A DNA stretch of 61,918 nt, taken from assembly GCA_903772945.1 (NCBI GenBank), contig CAICTM010000524.1, positions 1-61,918 on the forward strand, read 5' to 3'. This DNA is from Seminavis robusta. Taxonomy: Eukaryota; Bacillariophyta; Bacillariophyceae; Naviculales; Naviculaceae. The position numbers and the translations under genes were made by a program. Every line of letters begins with the position of its first letter. Within the stretch, counting starts at the first letter, position 1. This document shows, one piece after another, positions 12,501 through 22,799 of the stretch. The notes beneath the pieces were generated by a model. It had not been told where the DNA came from. It searched no databases and was given only the letters and a program-made list of their open reading frames with translations.

Positions 12501-13895
12501 CGAGCAGATTTAAATCGTACAAGAAATGGTACCCTGGCTGGTGTCCATTCCTTGTCATTGAGTGGAGATGGTAGCAGAATGGCTGTGCAAACTCAGATGA
12601 CAGGTATCGACCTACACACAAACTTCCCCATAGTAACAGATGCGAACATTGTTGTTATGGCCCGGGATGCATTGACTGGTGACTATGCTGATGAAACTGA
12701 GTTTCGGTTTGAGACTCATCTGAAATATGTTGATGCTTACTTCCCGTTGTCAGTGGCATTGAGTCAAGATGGGAATGTTCTTGGCTATGGCTTCCCATTG
12801 TGCTTGGATGGACAGCTTCATATCCAAGCACGCAATGATGAAGGGGAGTGGGTGCCTCGAGTTTCCCCCACAACACATATCGAAGACTGCATTGACAGTG
12901 AACGTCCAGTTGCAAACAATGCCTTGTCACTTTCAGGTGACGGATCCATCATCGCCTTCAGGGTTGGTTCACATGTTAGAGTTTTTGAGTGGCAGTCTGA
13001 AGCTGAATCTTGGAATGATGTGAGTGGTCCTTTTCCATTGCTCCATTACCCAGTTTCCTTGTCTTCAAGTGGAAGGGAGCTGGCAGTTGGGACTCCTCAA
13101 GAAGGCATTGGTGGAGTCACAACAGTTTACTCACTGCCAGGAAGAAAGGAGTGCCCCACAGGCATGTCACTCCTACGTCTTTCAGTGACCCTTGATAGGT
13201 TCCCTGGAGATGTTGTGTGGAATCTTATGGACAATGTTACTGGTGCAATCCTCTTTGAGCACGAATCGTACCCAGAGGAATATGCCTTTGCAACAATTGT
13301 TGAGGAAATCTGCATCCTGGCTGAACCTTGCTACGTGTTTACAATGTACAACAGGTGGCAGCATGGCATGAAAGCCCCAGGGCAGTTCAGCCTCTTCATG
13401 GATGGTGAAAAAGTTGTACATGAATCCTTTGATGGACTCTTTGTGAAGGAATACTTTGGGAACTGTCTATCTTGCCCTGCTGGTACCGAGAGGTTGAACA
13501 TCATGATGCTTGCATGTGAACAACAGATACCATGGGAGCTGCACAAGTTCATTGAAGCCACCAATGATATGGACTCCACAAGCAGCAACTATATATACTC
13601 GAGCGATCCAGAGGATGAAAGGGAGATCCCACCTCTATGTAGCGAATATTTCGACACGGAGAACTGTACCAATTGGATTTCCTATGAAACATGTTTGGAC
13701 CCAACAGAGTGCTATGCATTCACATTCCTTTCCAATCTTCAAGCCCTTGTTGAAATTTTTCTTGGGGAGCACACAGGAAAACCAAGTGTAGAAGAACTGT
13801 GTGGCCTGTATAGCTTCTATTTCGGCAATGAAGAGAAGTGCTGGACAGGAAATGCCACGATCGTTCATATCCAAAATGACACTTTGAATTTCTAA
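9569..13895 (+). CDS. Multi-pass membrane protein with EGF-like and LNR modules and propeller-like repeats
   Basis: Model: exons 9569-10027, 10106-10263, 10338-11821 and 11890-13895, giving 1368 aa. Introns are 78, 74 and 68 bp with GTAAGT, GTAAGC and GTATGT donors, and all phases match. The N-terminus (~125 aa) is charged and cytoplasmic-looking. About four hydrophobic segments follow, including FYLCSVDSLAFWYAVFVYVI, an SCIAQLIAGLLLLLTIYIL stretch and GVFLLILVVMVAGWITIVVF. The extracellular part has an EGF-like module at ~464-503 (CSNAVCACDDGWYGLRC), a second at ~664-699 (CLYDGKCLEGECVCSLDSFG, then SLC), and an LNR (Notch/Lin-12) motif just after intron 3 (NGHC...MDGGDCCESTC). From ~750 there are repeats of the type SLSGDGSRMAV, LSQDGNVLGYG and LSLSGDGSIIAFR, as in beta-propellers. 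A Cys-rich C-terminus ends the protein. Role unknown; adhesion or surface sensing is an inference. Confidence 0.85.
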
Positions 13896-14775
13896 GAATT
13901 CAATTAGTTAGTCAAACTACTAGTAACCTGCTCTGACTGCATTTTTGGGTTTCAGCCATGACGTAGTATGCTCACTATGATGGTTGCATGGAATTTTGGT
14001 AGTAGAGTCCTAAGGTTGTTGGCATGGAGTGGGTTTTAGGCTTTGCCATTTGTGCTTCTGGCTGTTCAGTGATTTGGCCTGAAAGTCGTGTTGCTTGTAG
14101 TCAAATTCCTGTTGCATTTGTACGTAGGAGTCACCATAGAACATGTCTTGGCCACTATTGCTGAGCATTACAGAAGTGCCCACTGATGCTGAGGATGACA
14201 GCAGTTCCCAACAGCGTCCACAGCTGCATCAGGCATGGAAGAATTGCCACGGAGAGATATACTCCATGGCAGTATACAGTATCCCCATCATCACAGATCT
14301 TGGCAAAAATGGAGCTCTGAGAGTTCGAGTGAGGCTCCCCAGGCTCGGCAACTGCGGGAAGCACCACACGATCGAATGTTTTACAGGACGACTGGTTCCG
14401 CAGGGTAGTTGCGGTAACGATAGAGTCAAAGTTAAGTTTTACTGTTCATTTTTGCATACAAGCTATAGTTTACCGCACCTACCTACACTCGTAAGAGGCC
14501 CTTCCACATTTACATCGTATTTTCAATGCCTGCTTTGCAACCCGAATTTAGGGGGGGATTAGAGATTAGAGTGGGGAAATTATCTACGGAAGCCAGCCGG
14601 GGCCAGGCTACTGGTTTCTTTTGCTCCTCTATTTTTCCTCACGCAACAAGCTATCAAGGTGCGTACGGTAACAGTTGTCCACACTCTGCACTGTCTCAAC
14701 GCTAATGCAAAGTGAGTCTATTATCTTGTGGTAGCAGATCTCGAGCAATCGACCCACCTACCGTACCCCATCAAG
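13896..14775. other. Intergenic, 3' UTR and promoter
   Basis: Holds the 3' end of the EGF/LNR gene and the promoter and 5' UTR of the opine dehydrogenase gene, both on plus. An open frame at 14143-14562 has no recognisable motif and I do not call it. A short G-run (GGGGGG) occurs near 14552. Confidence 0.5.
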
Positions 14776-16146
14776 ATGTCTCAACTCGGCTCTAAAGTGA
14801 GCAAAGGATTCCTGACCATTTGCGGCGGTGGGAATTCAACCCTGATCACTGCTGCACTTGCAAAGTCCGTTGGTTGGGATGTCGCGATTCTGACACGAAG
14901 GCCAGAAGAGTTCAACGGTACGATATGCGTATCTCGTGAAGGATCTCATCCTGGCTGGTTTGAACATGATTGCTTCTGATCATTCCGCTCGTTTGCTATT
15001 CATTTGGATTCTTGTTGCAAAACAGGAGGAAAAAACATTGGCTTCATCAACAATGACAAAGGGTATCTTGGCGGGCAAGAGAAAATCTTGGTAGATATCG
15101 ATTGTGTGACCAGAAATGCAGCAGATTGCATCCCTCAGTCAACGATGGTGATGATTGCAGGATTACCCGTCCATCTCAACAAAGTCGTGCTCAACAAGAT
15201 CAAAGACCATCTCAACAAAGATCGTCTGACCCACATTGGTTCCATCTGTTCCTACGGTGGCTTTGACTGGATAGTTCAGGAATGCCTAGGGGACACTGGA
15301 AACTACTCCATTTTTGGCACGCAGCTCATCCCCTATTGCTGTGGCACAAAGGAGTATGGGAAATTGGGTGATCTTTTTGGCGCCAAGGACTTTGTTCGGT
15401 TTTGCACTGTCGATGGCAAAGACAGATATGATCTGAAAGAGGCGTGGACAGAAATTCTACGAATGCCCCTTTACGACACTGACTTTTTGACTAGCATCCT
15501 CTTCCCAAACAACCCTGTGATTCATGCTCCCATTCTGTATGGCTTGTTCGCAGAATGGGATGGAGTGACGCCATATGACCCCAAGGAAGTTCCTGAATAC
15601 GTCTATCGGGATCTGCGAACACGGAGTGGAGCATGTCTCCAGGCATTGGATGATGAGGTCCAGCTGATTGTGCAGGAGTTACGAAAAGCAATTCCCAAGT
15701 CAGAAGGGCTCAAGGAGAATTTGGAGCTGGGCCACAACATCGTTGCCAATTATGGTGATCTTGTCCGCAACACAAATGGTATGGATGCGATTTTCATGAG
15801 CAATCTTGCCTATGCACACCACAAGCTACCATACATCCAGGTCGACGGTGGGGTGGTCCCAGATGTGAGACACAAGTTCTTTGAGACAGACCTCCCATTT
15901 GGATTGATTGCCTTCAAGGACTTTGCACTAATGGTGGGTGTAGAGACACCACTGCTGGATGAGATCATCTACTGGAATCAACGACTGCTGGGCGTGGAAT
16001 ACATGGTGGATGGAAAACTTACGGGAAAGGACATCCTCCAATGCTCTTATGCATCCAAGCATGGACTTGGTCTGCAAGAGCTGGCAGCAGTATATGAAGA
16101 CGATGGAAGGGAACTGAAGTCAAATGGCATGCTGAGCGAACTCTAG
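14776..16146 (+). CDS. Opine (octopine/nopaline) dehydrogenase family protein
   Basis: Model: exons 14776-14917 and 15026-16146, giving 420 aa; the single 108-bp intron has a weak donor (GTACGA) and an AACAG acceptor, phase 1. The N-terminus is a Rossmann nucleotide-binding fold starting at about residue 13: ICGGGNSTLITAALAK, then VGWDVAILTRRPEEF. The C-terminal half fits the NAD/NADP octopine/nopaline dehydrogenase domain, with NNPVIHAPILYGLF (conserved His in the family's catalytic region), LPFGLIAFKDFALMVGVETP and LDEIIYWNQ. The family reductively condenses an amino acid with an alpha-keto acid using NAD(P)H. In marine invertebrates it regenerates NAD+ under low oxygen; the substrate here cannot be read from sequence. 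A GTG in frame at 14728 would add 16 residues, but the ATG at 14776 is preferred because it sits just before the Rossmann fold. Confidence 0.85.
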
Positions 16147-16506
16147 AGTGTTCGTGCCTGGATGTTGCTGCTCCCCTTCCCGGTCTTGGCTTCCTTGGGC
16201 TTTTCGATGTGCCAGCCCGGAGAAGGATGCGAGGATTGGACTTGATCTAGAACTTCTGAGCACCGTACCTGTACCATCATTTAGATCGTTTAGTTTTAGG
16301 CGCTATCTAGCTACCCACATAACATCATCTTTGTCCTTGTCGTCCCGCCGACGCCCAGCAGCCACCAGCCCCACCATCGGCGCAGAAATCGTGACTGGGG
16401 CGTCCGCTGAACCGCTATTGCCCATCTCGTGGCGTCCGCGCCTCACTGTGAATAATGCCAAAGTTAAAAAGGTTTCGCTTGGCTTCAATGGATTATTTGT
16501 CGTTCA
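16147..16506. other. Short convergent intergenic region
   Basis: Separates the 3' ends of the opine dehydrogenase (plus) and the ligase fusion (minus). Nothing further is supported; open frames on either strand lack motifs. Confidence 0.6.
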
Positions 16507-18861
16507 TCACGACGACGCGGACGCGGATGAATGGCCTGCCTGAACATCAGCAGCGCTCACATCGGGTCTGATTCGGACAAACACAGGAAACCTCGGAATT
16601 CCACTGTTGGTGAGTTCGTTATAGCGATACGTAATGACACTGCCGACAGGTGGCGGGTCTTCTCTCTGTGCGTCGGTGAATCCAGAACCGACTTTGAAGC
16701 GTTTTCCAGCCCGGTTCACCACATGAACCGCCCCCAGACGACCACCATGACGACCACGTCCGACTTCGTGCGATGCCACCACCGCTTCGTCATCACGGGA
16801 ACTCTTGACCTTCAGCAAGTCATTGGATCTGCCTCCCCGATACAACGATCCCGGCTTTCGCAACATGAGCCCTTCTGCGCCTTGTTGCTCTAGCTCTTCC
16901 AGCTTGGACTTGACGTGCTCTTTGCCGTCACAGATTTCGTACGGATGCAACTTTGCGAATTGTTGTGCCGCCGAAACTTTTTTCAATGCTTCTTCTGCCT
17001 TTTTGTAGCGCTCTTCGTATCCATCAAAGACGGTAGTACCATCGGGGGCATCAAAGACGACGAATGTAATTTCATTCCAAGTTTGCGGCCGATCTTGTCG
17101 TCGTACGATACTCATACACTCTTGGAATTTGCCTCGTCCCAGCCACAATTCCCCATCCAAAATAATGTCAGGGGGAAGACTCTGAAGCCACCAATCGGGC
17201 GCATAAATGGCCTTGCCTTGACGCGACCAGAGCTTTCTCGTGTGTCCATCCCACCAAGCTCGCATCCCATCGAGTTTTTCACTCATGAGCCAGCCCGTTG
17301 GATCCATTCTATTGTCCTTTTTGTAACTGTGAGCCAGCATAATCTTGGCGGGGATGCTGGCATCTTGATCATCACTGTTGCCTCCTGCGCCGCCACTACG
17401 ACGGTTGGATGCCGTTGTTGCCGTTGTTGCTGTTGTGCTTGTCATCGCGCCATTCTCTGTGGCCGCCACAAAATCATCTTCTTCCCACAATTCACACCGG
17501 TCGGATTCGTCTCCTTTGGACACTTTCATTCCGGGTCGGCGTCCGACCACGAGGATATCCGTGTTTCGCGTGACGGACATGTGTACGACGGCCCCACATT
17601 CTTGCGCCAGGGCATGCGCTTTGGCCCGTGTCATTTGGCGCAAGGCACCGGTAAAACAAATGGTCTTGCCGTCCAAAGAGGCGACAGTGCGTTTGCGTTT
17701 ATTGGTATTGTTGTTTCCGCTGGTTCGTTCGGCTTCCGGTACAGTACCACGAACTTCCTTCAAATGTTTGCAGGATCGACGATCAATGGGTCCTCCCTGG
17801 TAGATCCATGCCGGACAGGAACAGGAATAGACTCCCCGAATGAGTTTGATAGTGTACACGTCACCGTTGGTGTGGGAAGATACCTGACGTGATTCTCCCT
17901 CTTCCAAATCACCACTGCTATCGTTATTGGAAGCAGCAGCAACACCTGGGTCCCTTGCGACTGGGCTGATGGTGTTAATTGTGGTGGTGTCGTTCTGTGT
18001 TGGGGATGTTGCACCATTTTGTGTGGTTGTTGGTTTGGGTTTGGCAGGTGGTTTGGAATCTTCTTCTTCTTGCTGTTTCTTCTTTTGCTTTTGTTCCTCT
18101 TCATAGTTTTCCCTCCAAGATTGAATGGCATCCTTGAGTGCGCGATTATCAATGACACGAATATTATCGGATGTGAGGTACTGATTGGTGAGTGGATCGG
18201 TTTTCTTGGTTGCCAGCCATTGTTGAATCATGACTTTTTCGTAGGTACTTCCGACCATGGTCATTGCTGGTTCTCGCATGATTCCACACGACAGTGAACA
18301 TATAAAAGATGGTGGAGCCGCATCCACCATTTCGGTAGGATCATTGCCCACTTCTTCCATGAGTTTCCGCACGTGATCTGGCAGTTTGCTGTTGTTGTTG
18401 TTGCCATCGGAAGAGTAATCATCCTCGTCTTCTTCATCTTCTTCATCATCGTCGCTGTCGGAATCGCCATCAAAGACAGGCCTGAGGAAAGTGGCAGCAG
18501 CAGCAGGCCCTCTTGTGCGAGCGATTTGGCGGTGCCGGTTGGACGCAGTAGCAGCAGCCGTTGCTTGTTCAGGCCATCCCCGACAAATTTCTCTCGTGTG
18601 GTTGGTCTGCAAATTTTCTTGTTTCATGGGTACTTGCGCCAAGTGACACTCGTACTTTGGGATTCCCGTGGCAGTATCCATGAGCATGACGGAGGTTTCC
18701 CCTGCGTGAAGCGCTTGTTCCAGCGTGGCACGGTCCGCCTCGCTGTACAATTCCCAGGATTCATCGTCCGTCTTCCAAAACCACACAGTATCGGCGTCGT
18801 TATTGTTGCCATTGTTGTTTTTGTTGTTGTTGTGGGGGGTGCTCGCAGTGGCCATGGTCAA
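16507..18861 (-). CDS. WWE-U-box-SWIM-BRCT-ATP-dependent DNA ligase fusion protein
   Basis: One uninterrupted 784-codon frame. Domains in order: WWE at ~24-95 (VWFWKTDDESWELYS ... QENLQTNHTREICRG), which in other proteins binds poly- or iso-ADP-ribose. An acidic/Asn linker follows at ~130-160. U-box at ~183-255 (PSFICSLSCGIMREPAMTMV ... TDPLTNQYL), an E2-binding fold of ubiquitin ligases. SWIM-type zinc site at C347, C349, C364, H366. BRCT at ~394-470 (LDGKTICFTGALRQMTRAKA). DNA ligase from ~503 with motif I EKLDGMR (Lys529 the expected adenylated residue), VVFDAPDG, EGLMLR, LLKVKS and an OB-fold with FKVGSGFTDAQR and ITYRYNELT. The ligase core resembles minimal bacterial ligases more than eukaryotic LIG1, LIG3 or LIG4. 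Expected to be nuclear or organellar and to act in break repair. The ATG at 18861 is followed by a low-complexity Asn run. An antisense frame of 325 codons over it is a shadow. Confidence 0.9.
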   Translation of the reverse strand: MTMATASTPHNNNKNNNGNNNDADTVWFWKTDDESWELYSEADRATLEQALHAGETSVMLMDTATGIPKYECHLAQVPMKQENLQTNHTREICRGWPEQATAAATASNRHRQIARTRGPAAAATFLRPVFDGDSDSDDDEEDEEDEDDYSSDGNNNNSKLPDHVRKLMEEVGNDPTEMVDAAPPSFICSLSCGIMREPAMTMVGSTYEKVMIQQWLATKKTDPLTNQYLTSDNIRVIDNRALKDAIQSWRENYEEEQKQKKKQQEEEDSKPPAKPKPTTTQNGATSPTQNDTTTINTISPVARDPGVAAASNNDSSGDLEEGESRQVSSHTNGDVYTIKLIRGVYSCSCPAWIYQGGPIDRRSCKHLKEVRGTVPEAERTSGNNNTNKRKRTVASLDGKTICFTGALRQMTRAKAHALAQECGAVVHMSVTRNTDILVVGRRPGMKVSKGDESDRCELWEEDDFVAATENGAMTSTTATTATTASNRRSGGAGGNSDDQDASIPAKIMLAHSYKKDNRMDPTGWLMSEKLDGMRAWWDGHTRKLWSRQGKAIYAPDWWLQSLPPDIILDGELWLGRGKFQECMSIVRRQDRPQTWNEITFVVFDAPDGTTVFDGYEERYKKAEEALKKVSAAQQFAKLHPYEICDGKEHVKSKLEELEQQGAEGLMLRKPGSLYRGGRSNDLLKVKSSRDDEAVVASHEVGRGRHGGRLGAVHVVNRAGKRFKVGSGFTDAQREDPPPVGSVITYRYNELTNSGIPRFPVFVRIRPDVSAADVQAGHSSASASS

Positions 18862-20883
18862 TTTTCTATTCTGTTTCTTGCTGTGTTGGATGAATGAAAT
18901 GAGAAAAGAAGGGTCGACATCAGCTTTGCTCCTCTGTCTTCATCAGTCGGGGATCGGCGGGATCTTCTTGTTGGGGATTTGTCGGCGGCAATTTTGTGTG
19001 CACACGTGAATCGAATCGAATTCAATCACATTCTTCAGATCGTGACCAAAGCTCCACGGGCACAACCGTGGAAGTTTCCAGTGGACAGAGCGTGTTGGAT
19101 TTCATGAACGCATCAAGCGCGTGACGACAATTATTGATTTTAATTGTAGCAATGCCAGTGAGAAACGGGTTGGCCCTTCATCGGCAGAGACCACCTTGGC
19201 GGGACAAAGCTGACTCGACTCATGGCACTGCCATTAGCGTTCTCGGGGGCAGCACAGGGCTGATCTTGTGCCGAGCCAAAGCGGCGACAGGTTTTTTCCG
19301 ACTGGTTTCTTCCTGCACCAGCCATGCACTTTGTTTGCTTGTCAAAGAAGTCATTATTATGGATTGTAGCGGTACTTCGTCCTCCTTCCTTCAAGCCAGT
19401 CATATCGTCATATCCTCGTCAGGAAACCAATCAAGCAGCAAGACACACACCCAATGAAGTGTACTAGGACTACTATGAGAGCAACTAGCTAGCTAGTCTA
19501 ACTACATGTACATTCTGCTACGGCAAAGCAAAACATCAGGTCCGCCAAGATTTAACAGCCAGCAGAGATGGTTGTGGAAGATCGCCGAGGGAGGAGTCGT
19601 GAAGGACCGGTGATGATTTGGGAAGGCAAGAAAAGAAGGGACCAGCCATGCTTTCCTTCTTCGCTCAAGCAAATGAAGTCTTCATTCCAGCATTGATAGG
19701 CTCTCTACCGGTAAGCAGACAGCCAATCGAAAAGAAAATGCTGCCCAGGTAGCTTTTAGAAGAATACCCAAGCCAGCCATGGCTGCCTAGACAGTGGCTG
19801 GTTCACACTTCTACGGAAACATGACGTGCTTGCCTACTAGAGTTGCATGTAGACTATCTATTGTCCGCAAGACCATCAATCGATAGAACGACGCACTTCC
19901 CGCGACATCACAGACCAATCTCTGGGTCTCTGTGCCGGTATCGGTATGGCTCAATCATGTAGAGGTGATAGTTAAGCTTAGAGTAGCAGAGTAGCTACTA
20001 GTTCACAGGTAGCTGCTTGAAGTCTCTCGATCCTCCTCCTCGTAGTTACCGGTGGCTGGCTTTCTCTTTCTTCGCAACTGCTCCAGCTGTCCACTTTACC
20101 AGGCATGCTTTGCCGAGCATGTCGTTATGACCTCTAGCGGACATTGCCTGGGTGCTTCAAAGAGCTTCAGTTTCAGATTACAGAATTAGACAAGTGTTGT
20201 GGCCATGGTCGTGGCTGGTTGGTGGGACTTTCAGGCTTTCCCATCCCATTCAACAAGAAATTGGCTTCCAAGTGCCACCAAGAACCCACAGCGATTGTTC
20301 CAAACTTAGACAAAGAACTCCAGTAGGCACAATAGGGCCATTGCTTGGCGATTATAATTTCTGACTGAATATGGCAGTGAATGATGCCCAGCTGCTATGT
20401 ACATGTAGTACAGCTACTGCAGCTTCTTGCACTTTTGTCTCATCAAGGGGACTTGACAAAACCAAAGTAGTAATCAGTTTGCTTGTTCCACAAACTATTC
20501 ATCCTCTTCTCAGCAGCCTTGAGTCAGTTTTGACCATTGGGATCAACAAGCACAATCTTGTTGCCAGGACGCAATTGCCCAGACAAGGTCATCACCACCT
20601 TCGCTCTCCAGAATAAGCTCTGCAACATCTAGAACAATCTTTTGCTCTTGATGCCAGCCAGTGGGAGCATGCTAGCACTAAGAACTTCTCCAACCATAAG
20701 TCTGGCAATTCTACCAGTGTTTACCAAGTCTTTCACGGCTAAGATGGCTCGCATCCCTCACAGCTGTGGCTATGGGCCTTTCTATGAAGAATGTTGCTTG
20801 AACAGAGTTGTTCAGTAGTTGTTTTGAGCATGTCAGATGCATTCGATGGCATTCTGAAGCTCATGCAACTTGGCATTCTATCT
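18862..20883. other. Long intergenic region, no gene recognised
   Basis: Contains the promoter of the ligase-fusion gene (minus) near 18862-19020. Short frames (for example 19134-19457 and 20152-20364) show no domain, signal or codon pattern that supports a gene. One TACCGGTA palindrome lies at 19706 and CTAGCTAGCTAG-like words near 19485. Confidence 0.55.
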
Positions 20884-21218
20884 CTTTAAAGCTTGGTTGG
20901 TATTTACTGCAGTAAATCCGGGTTACTGGCTCCTTACTGTCCAATTACTGCCATTGTTGGCCACCTAATTACTGCAGTAAGTAATCCCATTCAGTAAGTA
21001 ATCTGCCTTTGCAACAGTAATATCCAGTAAATGACAGTAAAAGCACAGTAATTAGCCTTTATTACTGCAATTACTGTAGTTTACTGCCTTCAATTGGCTT
21101 TAAATTACTGTGCATAATTACTGCTACTGAGGAATTACTGCATTACTGCCATTACTGCTCCTTTTACTGACCTCATGGCAGTAAGGAATAAACAGTAAAT
21201 ACCAACCAAGCTTTAAAG
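20884..21218. mobile_element. MITE-like element with 26-bp terminal inverted repeats and dense TTACTG/CAGTAA words
   Basis: The two ends are perfect inverted repeats of 26 bp (20884-20909 and 21193-21218), beginning CTTTAAAGCTTGGTTGG. Each end includes TTAA, so the element could be read as flanked by a TTAA target duplication (20886-20889 and 21213-21216) with 23-24 bp inverted repeats. It has no coding frame. The interior holds more than twenty copies of TTACTG or its complement CAGTAA. The left half has mixed orientation, and the right half is mainly TTACTG. The superfamily is uncertain: TTAA duplication suggests piggyBac, but the tip sequence is not typical of it. Confidence 0.75.
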
Positions 21219-22106
21219 GGAGAGCACAAATGAATTACGGTTACGATGGGGAAATCGCTTCAGCTCTGTTCTGACGTTCTGGCGGACTTGATCACGAATT
21301 GCCCAAAAATTTTAAAACTACTGATTCCTAATCATGTATGTTATCCTCCGTCAAGGTCTTTAGGATTCAAATGTCTAAGAAAAAGAAGTCAAGACCAGAA
21401 GGGTGCACTTATTAGCATTCGTATCATCTCTTGCGCAGCGTTAGACCCGCGCAATGGTCGAATCCTTTGGTTGGATTTACTGTATTAGATTTATTACAGA
21501 GTTGCCTCTTTTTGCTTGGAGTTCCAGCCAAAAGAGCTCCAAGCTTTTATTAAGTAATACCATTGAGGTTTTCCTGGAGCTTATTGAGGTCATTAGAATC
21601 CGATAGAAGAGATCAAGGCAAGACTTCCACGTGCAAAGTCAGGAATGTTAAGCCACCACTACTTCATTTCGCTGCTTTCACTGTCTTTACATGAATATTC
21701 AGGTTTAAGGAGTATTTAACCATAATTCCATTGGTACAGCTAATCTAGAAACTAAAAAGGTTTACAGAACTGAGGTACAATAGATTCACAGTCAAGGCCC
21801 TTCTGCGAACTCCTTTTGGATTGTGGTATGCCGAGGTCTTTTCTTTTAAATCATTTATCCTCCATCATCACTTACGTCTTACGTGGCTTGCGGGGGCAAT
21901 TCGAAAAAAGGGTCAACAGAGTAAGGAGCTTTTAAGCTCTTTTGTCGCCAGCGCCAATCGGAACATACTGGTTATTACTGACGATCTTGACTATTGATCT
22001 TCCCAACATTGCAGAAGACTCACAATCCAAATTCTCTCACACACAAAACACAAGTACCACAAACTCTCTACTCAGCATCCCATCATAATATCAACACAGC
22101 AAAACC
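21219..22106. other. Intergenic, includes promoter and 5' UTR of the first TPR-like gene
   Basis: No gene supported. The last ~100 bases before 22107 are CA-rich and pyrimidine-poor (ACACAAAACACAAGTACC), as expected of a 5' leader. The remainder is AT-rich with no recognisable element. Confidence 0.5.
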
Positions 22107-22799
22107 ATGTCTTCTCAGAACCTTGTCGACCTTGCCATCCAATTCAACGATGGCGGAGTGCAACTGATGAATCAAGGTAGATTCATCAATGCAATCCCCT
22201 ATTTCCATAAGGCCCTGAATCACCTCAAGCAAGTTCTGGGTGCGCAAGATGGCAGCAAGACTAGTACCGATGACCTCTTGACCTTTCAAATGGCGGGTGC
22301 CGAGAGCGCCAGCAGCAAGGAACAAGAGTCTTTCATCTTTACGACTCCAATTACGGCGTCTCGCGCTGACCAGCGCACCACCATGTTGATGGAGGAGGAT
22401 ACTGACACCTGCCTGGATTCGTTGGTTCGTTTTTCCTTTTCTCTCTTGTTCAACCTTGCCGTGGCCATGCACATTGGCGGATTGGATACACCCAACATGG
22501 AGGTGGCGGAGCGAAGGGTCAAGAAGAGCCTGGTCTTTTACGAACTTGCTTACAACATGATGCAAGATGAACGGATTCATGGTCTGACCGAGACTATGGC
22601 CATCATCAACAACATTGCCCAGGTCCACCGCGTCCTGGGCAATCCACCCAAAGCACACCAATGCTACGAGAAGCTTCTCAGCATTATGGTTTACGTGACA
22701 GATTGCGGTGGCCAACTCTCGGTTCACCAGTTTGATCGCTTTTACGAAAATGTCCTTCCTGCTTTGTTGCCAAGAGCACCTGTCGCTCAAGCCGCTTAG
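22107..22799 (+). CDS. TPR-like family protein, paralogue 1
   Basis: 230 aa, one exon. Member of a four-gene family in this window (others at 29582, 48810 and 51541). The N-terminal helix pair is TPR-like (NDGGVQLMNQGRFINAIPYF). A family-specific FIFTTPI box follows at ~80-90. Then come FSFSLLFNLAVAMHI, FYELAYNM, TETMAIINNIAQVHRVLGN and YVTDCGGQLSVHQFDRFYEN, and the protein ends in QAA. The helix pairs AFY.LA/NN.A...L resemble tetratricopeptide repeats, so a protein-binding scaffold is likely. No enzyme motif, signal peptide or membrane segment is seen. Role unknown. A 260-codon antisense frame covers it and is rejected. Confidence 0.8.
   Translation: MSSQNLVDLAIQFNDGGVQLMNQGRFINAIPYFHKALNHLKQVLGAQDGSKTSTDDLLTFQMAGAESASSKEQESFIFTTPITASRADQRTTMLMEEDTDTCLDSLVRFSFSLLFNLAVAMHIGGLDTPNMEVAERRVKKSLVFYELAYNMMQDERIHGLTETMAIINNIAQVHRVLGNPPKAHQCYEKLLSIMVYVTDCGGQLSVHQFDRFYENVLPALLPRAPVAQAA

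Noticed and set aside
14143..14562. 139-codon plus-strand frame between two genes
   Set aside because: No recognisable feature and lies in expected 3' UTR or promoter sequence.
16915..17892. 325-codon plus-strand frame over the ligase fusion
   Set aside because: Antisense of a multi-domain gene with intact catalytic motifs; the translation is low-complexity Cys/Phe/Val-rich without a family.
20884..21218. CRISPR-like array from regularly repeated TTACTG words
   Set aside because: Spacing is irregular, the repeat unit is only 6-7 bp, orientation is mixed and the element has inverted ends; eukaryotic context.
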